From Batillaria attramentaria (lineage: Eukaryota > Mollusca > Gastropoda > Batillariidae), in contig JACVVK020000083.1 in assembly GCA_018292915.2 (NCBI GenBank), positions 1,522,501 through 1,586,500 on the forward strand: a DNA stretch of 64,000 nt, written 5' to 3'. Position 1 is the first letter of the stretch. Each line of letters begins with the position of its first letter. Below the pieces are notes generated by a model. It saw only the letters and a list, made by a program, of their open reading frames with translations, was not told where the DNA came from and did not search any database. Positions 33,301-46,200 of the stretch are shown one piece after another. Made by a program: the position numbers and the translations under genes.

Positions 33301-35793
33301 GTGTCTCGCAAGTGTCGCCGGAAAAGAGAGGTTTCTCACAAGAGCACGTGCATGTTGCTACGTCCAGCGTTCCGCCATTCAGACACAGCTTGCCGCCACA
33401 GTCTACGTACATGGAGAGATTTGTTCGTTACTTAATCAGTTAGTTAGCTAGTTAGGTAGTGGGGGCGTTACGCCGCACGAGCAACAAATTTAATACTGCA
33501 CTACTCAAAACAAGGTGGAATGGCTCCATTCCATACAGTTGTTTCTCCAAATTTCATGTTGATTTGTCTGTTTTTTTGTTATTCAGTTGTCGGTTTTCCC
33601 CCCTCTCTTCATGTCTGTAAGACCTATTAAAGACACTAGATCCGCTACGCTATAGCGGATCTAGAATCTTAGGAGAGAGAGGGATGACTCCGTGAACTAA
33701 ACATTCGACGTCAGCCTGTCGGCGGCAGTGACGATATTTACAGATTTTTTTTCGGTGAAGTAAACATTTGACGTCAGTCTCACTCTAGTCGTCTGACAGA
33801 TGATGCTTGTTCATGTCTTGTGATTCACCTGTTGCTTTTGTGACTTACCTACCTGAATTAGGCCCCATGGGCTCGCCTTCACGCGGCGGGGCTGATTTCG
33901 CTGAGCTTGCCCACCCCTTTGCTCTTTCTTTACTCTTATTGCCTCCATCGGTCCATTCACCTGTCTTCTGCTCTATTACAATCTCCTCCCGGGGGGGGGG
34001 GGGGGGGGGGGGGGGGTGTCAATAAGCGGGTGTCTGCTGACCCTTGGTCCAGTGAGACATCTGAGGGTCATTTCTGAAGGCCGATTTCACTGGATTCCCC
34101 CCACCTGGTCTTCACCCTGGCGGGCTTTGTTTGCAGCGCCCTGCTGGTGCTGCCGAACACCTGCCATGTTGAAGACTTTCACAAGTTCAGAACGCACCCC
34201 TCTCTGGTGCGTTCTTTTCCCGAACCGCCTCACGGCGGGGAGGTTCCGTGTTGAAGCGTGTTCCGTGTTGGAGCGGTCTATTCTCCAACTGCATCCCAGG
34301 TCTGTTGTCTTCATTGCCAACTAAGGAATTTTCCTTCCTATCTCTCTGTCTATCCCTCACCAGCCCATTCGCCTGTCTCTTTCTCTTTAAAGCCTCCCGA
34401 ATTTAGCCGCTCTGTCCTTCTTCTCATCTCTCATCTGATTTCTAAGTTCGGCCCTTTCATCTATATTTCTTCATATTAACCCCCCACTCACGTCTGCTCT
34501 ACCAGTGGTTAGGAATAAGTGATGTTGGGTATATGCTGCGAACTGGTTTATTGCGCCTAGGAGATGATAAGTTGCAATATTTGCTGTATATGCGATTAAT
34601 ATTTATCTTTGTTTTACCTAGTTGTAATTGTTATTTGTTTTCTTTGCTTTTTTTGTAACCGGGAGAAATTAGCATGAAGGTGCAGCGTCTCCTGCACGTC
34701 CTAGGTTTATATTGCCCCTTAGATCAGTTTGCATCAGTTGCCCAACGTTATATTTTTGTTTTTGTTTTTTCACGTAGTGCAGACACACTTCGCCGCGAAT
34801 TAGTCTTTGTGGCTTGCGCGGCGTTAAGCCTACAAAAATTTACCCACTTCACGGGTGCGACTTTGGGTATGACACGTCTAATGATGTGGACGATTACACG
34901 GCCGGCACCGCAGGTGCCGTAGTTCCCGGGCCTGGTTAATGTCGGGATATTTATGACAGGAAGCATGGAATGCGGCCCTGTCCCGCAGTCCCAAACCACA
35001 CGGACTTCCATAGCATCATCTTACCATCACCCTCATCTCCATCATCATGCATAATAAAACTTGCCCCAACTTCCGAACCCTCCGTGGATTCCAACCATTA
35101 CCAGGGAGGAACACCACTGGAGCCGGCAAAGAGTTGTGGCAGCAAAAAAAAAAAAAAAAAAAAAATCACCCTAACTGAATTAATTTTAACACAAAATCTG
35201 GAAGATCTAGAGAGCTGGTAAAACGTGGACTTCAATACCTTGGATTGTACTTAGGAAATCGCAAAATTGGAACTCTTTTCACCCGTGATTCCACGCCACG
35301 CCATCTTACAGCCACAGAAAGCACCCAGCCACCCAACATATTGTAGCGCGTTTTGCGATGAGTTAATTTTGATTGAATTTTTGGCATTTTGCTGAATCAT
35401 TACGCCTCCTGCACGGTTCACCGGAAATGAAAGTGCAAGATGTTTTGCTTTCACGGCGTCATGAGACCTCTTGTTAACACAACTGAGTTTGGTTCATTCA
35501 TGTTAACACAGAAATATCACCACATGCAGAGTTGAAGGCAGTCCTTGACTTTTTTGGAGCAGTGTATTTCGCGGCTACGAGACAGAGATGAAAAGACACA
35601 GACAGACCGACAGACAAAGATGTCATTTGGTAATTTGTGATTGTGTGTGAATCAGTCAATTTGTTTTTCACCCCCTGAGATTCCGGGGAAGCGAAAATGA
35701 AATATGGCCGACAAATGCGAGCTGACATAGGTCTACTTCTGGAGGATTTAGGGGGAGGGGTAACTGATTGCCGTTTGGATAAACATCCTTTAA

Positions 35794-35881
<88 letters not shown>

Positions 35882-38497
35882 AGTCCTCACCACACAGTTT
35901 GCCTGATGCGTCGCATTGGCGAGGACATTCCGAGCAGCTGTGGGTAGAGTTGAGGTAGGGGAATTCCATTCGATACGGCCTGCAAACAATATAGACAGAC
36001 ACTTCCACTTCTAACACACTGCTGTTTAGCAGTCTGAGTGTATTATTTCGGATTTGTTTGTTTGTTTGTTTGTTTGTTTGTTTGTTTGTTTGTTTGTTTG
36101 TTTGTTGTGTCCCTCCACCCCCAACCCCTCCTACCCTATCTTGAGATCCAGCCCCTACAGGACTATGTTTTAAGATTAGCACGTTCCTCTGTTTCTGAAA
36201 TATCCTTGTTACGGTCTGACACCTTGATTTCAGGTAATGTGTCCGCGAAGGAATTTCCAATGCTTTATTGGGGTCCTTAAAGTCTCAATACATTTGTCAG
36301 GACTACATGTACAACGCTGTGGAAAACTTTACACCGAATGCGCTTAAACCGTGCATCAGAATCCGTCACTTGGGACACAATATAGCATCTGAAACCATTG
36401 TGATGTGACTCGGGTTGGTATATATGTTGTACACACATAGAAGTGTACCGCACACTGAGAAGACGACGTTATTTGGTTACAAACTAAGACCTAACAGACA
36501 ACGCTGATTTTTAGCGACGTGTAGTACAGGTATGGAAGCTTTTGGCCAAAGGAAATCACATTTCTCTACTAACAAAAACCTGTAACAGTGGCCAAAAGGA
36601 ACATCTACTCATATGTGACCCCCCCCCCCCCCCCCCCCCCCCGATTTGAGTCTGAAGTCACTTTTTGAAGTTTTTGAGGTTTTGATATGATCTTACAGGT
36701 TTTTTAATGCTGAATCCAATGGTGAAAACCAGATTAAAATCGGATAATTATTTTTGAAGTTATGATCTGTTGAAATGACGTACCCCATGAAACAAAAATA
36801 ATAGCCACCTCGGTTGGAAAATCGGGTGTTGCACTATTCAGCTGCATGTAACTTCCGACTCATTTCGTGGCGTAGCGTCACATATAGCAAACAAATACAG
36901 AGCTTTGTAAGCGTCAGTTTTTTCCCCCACAAAACTCGTTACGAACTTGGATACTTTAAACTGATCGCAAATCTCAAAACAATCACTTTTGGAGGCTTCG
37001 GGTAAACAATATACATAAATAGTTTTTTTGTCTTTTTATCTGTGTGTGCTTACTTGACGGCGTAGTTACAGACGATGTACTTCCCACTGTTGGGGCAGGC
37101 GGCTATTCCACATCCAATGCGCTGTGTCTTGGCAAACACAACCTGCTCACGGAAGAACACGGACCGCTCAGATGAGCATACGCACAGCAGCATTAGCAAA
37201 AGCCGTCATTCGAACAGTCAAGTGCGTTTGTCAAAGGTGGTTGGTGGTGGTGGTGGTGGTGGTGGTGGTGTTGGAGACCGGAGTGAGGGGGGGGGGGGGG
37301 TTGAGGCGGAGAGAAAGATAGATCATACAGACAGATAAAACTAATCAGTAAACTGGCAAACAAACCTGTGTATAATGCGCCACGTCTTTCCAATGGCCGG
37401 TTGTTGGCCCCACGCCGTATACAAAGTACTGGGCTTCATCGTACCAGTCTTGGATACGACTGTCATAGGACCTCTTACCAAATATTCCGATATTCTGCCC
37501 AACTTGGATTCCCGGCAACCCTGGTGATAAGCAACAGCGGACGACTATCATTACGTATCAATGCACCAGACTTAACCGAGGTTAACGCAATAAAGTCAGA
37601 CTGAACGCTTGATGTAGTGAAAACGAGTAAACCTCCAACCTCGCTGGTTTAACCAAGTACGGACAACCAAGTCCGTTGGCATCACTTGGTGCTATCCAAA
37701 TTTGAAAATAGTCGGTGCTGCTGTTTGGAAACACTCTGTTTGGCTATGTTACTATTAGGTGCGGAATAGCACCGGAAACACTCGCGTCCATTTTGACTAT
37801 ACACCCAGTGGAGAGACTTACACGGAATGCTCCTCTCTAGATCGTGCTCTCTGCGACACTGGCGGGCCCACTTGGCGGCAAAAAGGGCAAGATAAGGATC
37901 CCACACCTGTACGCGGGAAATAATAATTTCACATTCACAGAAATGTCAACAGCTGATTGGCTAAGAGCTCATCCGTAGAAAGCGAAATCGCGACAAAACC
38001 CACACCACAGAATTCAAAACTCACAGTGTCACTTGGAAATGAAGGTGGGCTTTCTGTAATAAGAGGGGGGGGGGGGGGGAGCGTCCTTTTCTAACATATC
38101 TTTCTATATTAGAAAACCATTAAAACTCTTTCATTTTACTTCAGAAGCGTAAAACATCTTTTGGGTCGCTGAACGATAAGGACACGATTGACGCTGAATT
38201 ACCCTCCATTTAAATTTATGTATACTTTGTTCTCACTCGCCACAAGCACAGTGCACGCGTGACTTAGTCAATGTTACGTGTAGAAATATGTTGAAGAGCC
38301 CGTCGTCTTACCGCGTATTACGATGACACACAGACGAACAACTCCTCACGTAGCGAGTTCTTATAGACTGCTTGTCGTCTTTTTCACTCACAGAAGACAC
38401 GTGAGCGCGTAAAAAAAGTTATAACCAGGTGGAGTTTATTACAGCACTTCTCTGGTGTTACACAGCACTTTCAAGCTTCGCAAATACAAGCTTCTCT

Positions 38498-38534
<37 letters not shown>

Positions 38535-41168
38535 GTCATACATCCCGAAAGTCGCACCCGTGAAGTGGGTGAATCACGGCTGTGTGGCAACGGCCTCCAC
38601 ATAAGGCCCATAGCACACCTGCTCTGGGTAGGAGCCGACCTAGGTAGGAAAAATGTCTCTTGCCTCTGCTGGGACTCAAACCCGGGTCTCCCGGTCCATG
38701 GTCCGAAGTGCTAACCACTACACTGCAGGGGCCGGTACGAGTGAAATTTCAGGGTCTAGGCACCGGTTGTCTGATCTTACACAAATTCACTAAACTCAGC
38801 CAGTAAGATAGTGTAAAAACCATGACAAAAACGTAGGGATTTCATGAAATCCCTGGAAATTTTAGGGATTTCATGAAATCCCTGAGTGAAACAGTAATTA
38901 CATGAACGTACTGAAAATTTCAGGGATTTCATGAAATCCCTGATTACACAAATTCACTGTAACATATACAGTTACAGCACTCTGGTACATTCTGGACCAC
39001 TCTTATAAAAGGACCAATCAAAAATCAAAACGTGAATCACCTTATTACTATTTTAAAACTTAAAAAGAATCCAGAATAATCGAGTACCTGCCCGCCGAAC
39101 CTAGGCGCGTTATTTAGCAGTTATTCCCCATCAAGCTGTGGGATACCGACGAGTATTTTGATCCAAGACGCAAATCAACCCTGAGCTTTAGCGAAGGATT
39201 GATTGCGTCTTGGATCAAAATACGAGTCGGTATCCCACAGCTTGATGGGGTGTAAATGCTTTATCATCCTTTTTTGGGCCAATTTATGGTATATTTTGAA
39301 CGTTTATCCTAGTAAAAGCTGACAGTCGACAGCGGCTGCACACAGCAGACGAACGAGTCAGTTTGTGCGTCGGCAGAGCACTACGCCGACAGAATAAAGT
39401 GCGCCTTTTTATGCTGTAAAGACGGTGCCAATTCACTCATGAACTCAAATTCAAACAAAACCACGTTTTAAACTTCCACTAAAGACGCAAACAAACATGC
39501 TGACGCTTTCAAGGAAATGTAAATTTGGGAGGTGAATGCGAAACCGATCAAACCTGCACAGCTCTGTTCACCCTAGTCATGGTCTCCTCTCTCCTGAAAT
39601 CGAGAGTCATGGATCCTAGCGTAGAAAAAAAAATAACACATTAATATCTCTGTGGTGGCTGGACCAATATTTAAATACTGACAGGATACAAGTGACGCTG
39701 AATAACGCTCCATGAAAATATACACTTTGGCCTTACAAGCTACCGTGCATGATTGTCTGAGTGGAAAATGCCCAACTCTAACACTGCGAGCTGAGGTTCG
39801 TCTGCTTGGCAGCCATTTGCATGGTGTCGGCGCATGCGTGCCTGAATAGAAAACCGCGGGAAAAGTCGGAGATTTCTAAAGGTGGGCAGATCAGACAAAA
39901 GCTGACAGAATAACAGGAATTGGTGTAATATCTCTTTGTCAGTCTCAAAAACAGTTGGCTGAAAAATCTCACAGGTCCTGTACTGCTTTCTACAAGCTTT
40001 TCTTAATCAGAAAACTCACTCAGCGAAAAGATTTTTCAACTAAAACGTAAGTCAGTTCAAGATCCCTCGAATCTGACAGGCCGGCATGCTGATCCCTCCC
40101 AACCGCATAGCAGAAAGATCTACACAAACACACGAAATTTTTCTTTGATGACTGAACAAAATTTCTGATTACCACTGATTTGATGTGATCACTGATCATC
40201 ATGGTGTGAGTGTTTATGTTATGTCTCTCTAGATCTAGATTGTGAGCCGACAAGCAAATTCACGTGGAAGGATGGTAGTGAGGAGAAAGAATAAAAGGAA
40301 AAAAGGGGGCGGGGCGTAAAATACGGCAAGCACTATTACACAGCTGCTGCCGTACTTTTTAAACTTTACAAAATCACTGTCACATAATCCAGTAATATTG
40401 TACGTGCAGTTTTGCTTTCCAGGGACAAGGTCGGTGTAAACTAGCATGCACAATCAAACGCAAAACAGTAATGGAAAACGTTGAATCTAAACACTGAGAT
40501 GATTTAAGTCCATCCCATACAAATCAAGACTCTCATCTTTTTTGTACTGTACTGTACACAGACGTACAGATCTATACGTCGATGGTACTGTACCAACATT
40601 GGCTGTCAAGAGCATTACATGTTTGGCAGCGTGAGCGGGGAAAACAGCAACATGGTTCAAACTGAAAATGTTGCCACTTCGCATTGTCAGACTCTTGACG
40701 TCAATGGCACCACGCGCATCACGTTTGTATGTGGGCACTTGTTTTCAAATGTTTTTTCCTTTGGAGCGAAATGATCCAGTTTGCTGAAGATGATCAATAA
40801 AATTGTATTGATGATCTTTGGTTTTCCCTCTGTTGTTGTATGTTTCTAAAAAGCATTCATGTCTGTGCTTGGGACTGCTGATAAGACAGTCAAAACATGC
40901 TTGGTGAGTGGATGAGGATCTTTGTAAATTAGGCTTTTGGTTGTCCTTTGAGTTGGTCAGACCAGACACAGCGAATGGTCAGACATCAGATTCCTGACCG
41001 GCGAAGGTTGTCCGATTTCATTTAAGACTTTTTTAATGTTTGGCAGATAGTACACATTGTATATTTTAATTCATATACAACTAGGTCTGTTGTACTGCAA
41101 ACAAAAACGCATAAATGGGCACACCAACCGTATCTATTTATATTTTAGTATTATTTGTACTGTTTAAT

Positions 41169-41227
<59 letters not shown>

Positions 41228-41645
41228 TATAATGAGAAACATCGAAAGACGTAATGTTCAGGTAGCAGGGGCGCCGGAACCGGGGGGGGGGGGGGGCAGG
41301 GGGGGCAGCTGCCCCCCCTGTACCCAAGCAGGGGGGGCAAGAGTGTCTTTTTGCCCCCCCCCCCCCCCCTGGAAAATCAGGTGACTATGGCAAGAGGGGG
41401 GGGGGCAAAGCCATGGTCTTGCCCCCCCCCCCCCCCCTACCTCTCCCCCTACCCCTCTTAGTGCTCTCTCCCTCATCCCACCCAACAGAGAACTTCTGTT
41501 TTTGCGGACCGAAGGCTGTCCGCTCCTCTGATTGCCCCCCTCCCCCCCCCCCCCCTCCCCCCCCCCCCCCCCCCCCGCTTTTCACTTTTTTCGGGCATCG
41601 TCCTGGTTCGTAAAGGTTTTTTTTGTCTACGCAGCATTTGATCGT

Positions 41646-41678
<33 letters not shown>

Positions 41679-43167
41679 CTTTTCACTTTCTTCAGGCAAC
41701 GTTCCCCCCTCCGAGATTCTGCCCCCCCTCCCCCCAACATCTTCCGGCGCCCCTGGGTAGTGTATGTTGAAATTTATCAGCCTTGTGATTAGGACATCAC
41801 TTGGAAGGTCACACATTACCAAACGTTTCCTTTTGTACATTTATTTCTAGACACATGTTGATCAGTTACAACACAAACATTTTGGCCAATGGGGACAAAG
41901 TTTACCATTCAGGTTGGAAACATGGCAGCACATGGAAACTGATCAGATTTAGGACTGACCATACAGTAATGTCGGGCGGTCGGTGGTCTAGTGGTTAAGA
42001 GACCTGTCACCAATGCGAGAGGTCAGGGGTTCGAGTCCCACTCGGGGCAAAGAATTTTTCCTTCTCGTATGTGGCACCGTTCATTCGGGCCGATCGTCGG
42101 GGGTTCTCTCCGGGTACTCCGGCTTCCTCCCCCTCTGCTTTGGAAATGTTCAGCCCACCAAATTTGAAAAATAAATGCAATTCTAAATTCCGAAATTTAA
42201 ATAGCTGAGCTGACCCTTCGCACCACGTGATTGTAATGTGTTTATGTCAAGTGTGTGAGAGAATGCGTGTGATTCACGTGAGCGTGCGTGTTGAGTTCAG
42301 TTCGCGGCGCTTTGAGCCGATTCAGGAAATTGGGTAAAGCGCCTATACAATACTCATTATTATTATTATTATTATTATTAATGTGTCATGATAAAAACAA
42401 AAACAAAACTAAATGCCATTTCTTTCAAATGTTACAACAGTGAAACAAGTGCTTGGACAACTAGCAAATTACAGATAACAGAAAATGTATACCTGAAATA
42501 TATTCTTTAGATTCTCACTGTTCCCTCAGCCCTAGCCAAGTCAGATTCACACTTCAAACAGAGTTTAGTACTAAATTTATTTCAAAAAGGTGGGGGTGGG
42601 GGTATGGCAGTTTGAATTGAGTGTCAAGTGTCTGATTAGATGAGGGAATTTTGGGACTGAATTTCACTAGTGTCAATACTGGAAAAGGTCTTGTCCTATT
42701 ACAACCGGCTTTGTCATCACCATTATGGTAACAAAAGATAATTTTAATGAGGGAATTGTAGTGTCCAAGATGCCCGGTCTGCTGATCCTGAGGTACATGT
42801 AGCAGGTAACAATCCCATGGTAGGTAGGGATATCACTGGCGATTGCTTTCTGAGGGGATTTCATATCGGTTAAACACAGATTTAGGCCAGTTTAAGAATA
42901 TGTAATCTTTGCTCTCAGTTTGTAGTACATGTACATGGATTCGACACAATAGAGGTTGTCTGGTAGGCTTGTTGCTAACTTTAACATTAAAACAAAAAAG
43001 CAAAAGTGGACCTAACTAAACTTACCACTTGGTGTTGACTTGAATAATCGCCATGTTGAACATGATATCAGATGATGACACATTTGTAAACATATTTGCA
43101 GGAGCTGGTTGTTTTGAGCAGGACCTGGGCCTGAAATAAATGCATACATGCAGATCAAAGTGATGTT

Positions 43168-43213
<46 letters not shown>

Positions 43214-46200
43214 CACACACACACTTACCCCACAGATCTGTAAAGGTGATGGTGTGCATGGTTTCTCTTCAGTCCTCATTTGTACTGATCTTGCATGATA
43301 CATGTCATAGACTGTTCAAACACACACAAAACACTTTGGTGGTATACAACTGACTTGTACTGCACGCTTACTGAAATAGCTGCTGGTGAGTCTGACATGA
43401 GATCTATCTCTACACTGCCTGAGATCATACTTGCAATACCTATGTACAGACCAATGCCACAGCAAAATGCACAGTGTGCCCTGCTTTTCAGCCCCCCCCC
43501 CCCCCCCCCCCCCCCCCGCCCCTTCCTGCTGCACCAATGCACACCTATCTCATCAGTGCTCTGCAATAACATGACAAAGTCCAGGGAAAAGAATATCCCA
43601 AGTGTCTATCATGTCACAGTCAGCAGGGGGAAAACACAGTAGGACCATGCTCACCTTCGTAGAATGGATACTGTCTGTGTATGTGATTATTAAAACTGCT
43701 GTGAGAGTCAGAATCTAATGCAGCACTCCCTCCAGTTTTACTCCGTTGCCTCCCAGTACTGCCTCTACTCATCCCTCTCCAACTTTCCTGGACTCCCTTC
43801 ACAGTACACATCTTCCACACCCACCAGAACTCGACTGATTAGTGATTAGTGTAGATTGATCACCTCCTACTTCCCATCATCAGAGTCATTTTCCTCCAAT
43901 TCTTCTACATGCCCGAAGGAATCAGGAAAACCGCCGTCCAAATCTACGAATCTTGCCACACTCTAATCTTCACTTTCTGCACCATTCCCCGGAATATTGA
44001 ACAAAATTCCACGATTATCCCCATTACGTAATGGTCGCGCGGCCATCTTGTTGATACGAAAATCTAAAGTAGATTTTCACACGAACATTTATAGAAACGT
44101 AAAACCACTCGTAGATAAATATTGCTGTTTGATGTAAGGAGCGAGACCGCGTCCTTCGACTTTGCGAAACTATTCAGAATATCTCAGGTAAACCACTGAA
44201 TATTTCGCTAACGTCATATTTTGAGAAAATTGATTCTCGCCTGCCAAAGTCGCTGACGTGTTCTACACGGTAGCTGAGGAAGCAGTAGACAAGAAATGCA
44301 GTAATTCTGAGTTATACAAACGCCACCAGCGACATTTTGAAGTACAATCCGATAGCAGTATGTTACTGGTATGAGTGATCGAGTGCGAACATTTTAAGAT
44401 AATAGATAGATCTGGTTCCTGCCTAGTCTGTACAATTTAGTAACTGCAGACATGTATCCGTAAAGGCTTTCTTTGAAACTTGAAGCAGGCTTTTCAGTTC
44501 TAGCATTTAAAGGTCTAAAACCACTCTAGTCAGTGTCCTAAAATAGTCGGCTGCTAAGACAAAGGTATCAGTGACGCGACGTTACTTTGCTTGTTGGCTC
44601 ACACGCTTCCTTGTCGGACTCAGACGACAATCTGTCTAAACTGAAAGAGATCATGTTGTTTTGAAATAAAGGGGGAAAATGGACGTACAAATACAGTACA
44701 CTCAAACACACTGCTTACCTTCAACCACGACGAAGAAATCACAACGCGGATTGAGACTGATTGAGGAAGTATCCGTGTTAGTATCCTTTCGTGAAAAATG
44801 TCGCAGGAAAGTGCGCGCGGGTTGGTGTGAGGGCAATTGGGAGATAATTAAAACATGGAAGATAACTCTGAAATAACAATGAGTTCATTCCCTTCAGTTT
44901 TCGCTGTGCGCCATAAGGGATCCCATTCTAACTTCCGCAGACGGCCGGTTGAAGCCGTGAACATTTCAATCAAGTTCAGCTATAAACATCATCGTACAGC
45001 TTAGGTACGCTGTCAGTTTTCTTATATTAGCCTGACGTTTTCCTGTGCCATAGCCACCACGAAAAAAATGTAGCCACCAAAAAGTTTCTTCGCTTGGATC
45101 CCTGACCCAGGATGTGACTTCCCCGATCACTCATGGGTTACCCGGACTATGTTCACCCTTTGCACGATTAGGGCGCGTTCAAGCGGGGTTCTTCCTGTTG
45201 CGATTTTCACGAAATCTGGATCTTTGTGAGTGTTTATTCTAATATTTGTAGTACATGTACACCGATTAAAGTGTCATTCCCCCCAGCAGCTACATTTTAT
45301 AACTGCATGCATGACTCAAACGATTCAAGAAGCTTCTGTTCAATCGGAGATCTATCTAGATCACGAATCCGCTGCCATTCTCTGCGCCGATAGCACACGG
45401 CCAAATCAGTAAACAGCATACATGCCGGCGAGACGCCAGCCTCGATTGAACTTTTTGAGAACGAATTTTGATAAGTGTTGGTGAAAACTGTCCGAAATTT
45501 GAGTAAGGATTGCTTGCTAGGTACAGGCTACTGTTGTTTTGTACTTGTACAACGAGTTTATGAAGTTGGAAACACCGATATGCCGAGTCAAAATGTTTCA
45601 TCGTCGATGGTGTTGACATCGGGAGCGAGTTCTCCCTGAGGAGTAGTAATACATGTACTCGCTCATCGATGACGACGGGTTTTTTTGCCAAAAAGGTTGT
45701 ATCTCTGTTCTTTCTTTCTGAAAGAAATAACTTTTTTTATCATCCATGGCGGCATCTTTTTCTTTGATCTCTCCTGTGTAATAAGTGTCCGTATTGTACT
45801 AGTACTTGAGAAATCATGTGACACAGAGCACGACATCACATGACAATCAGGCATGCTTCCCTGCAAAAAGGTTCTTTCTTTCAGAAAGAAAGAACAGAGA
45901 TACAACCTTTTTGGCAAAAAAAAACAAACCCGTCGTCATCGATGAGCAAGTACATGTATTACTACTCCTCAGGGAGAACTCGCTCCCGATGTCAACACCA
46001 TCGACGATGAAACATTTTGACTCGGCATATCGGTGTTTCCACCTTCATAAACTCGTTGTACAAGTACAAAACAACAGTAGCCTGTACCTAGCAAGCAATC
46101 CTTACTCAAATTTCGGACAGTTTTAACCAACACTTATCAAAATTCGTTCTCAAAAAGTTCAATCGAGGCTGGCGTCTCGCCGGCATGTATGCTGTTTACT

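Noticed and set aside
45356..46126. Pair of mirror-image genes
   Set aside because: The frames are the two arms of an inverted repeat read in opposite directions; no splice sites or family match.
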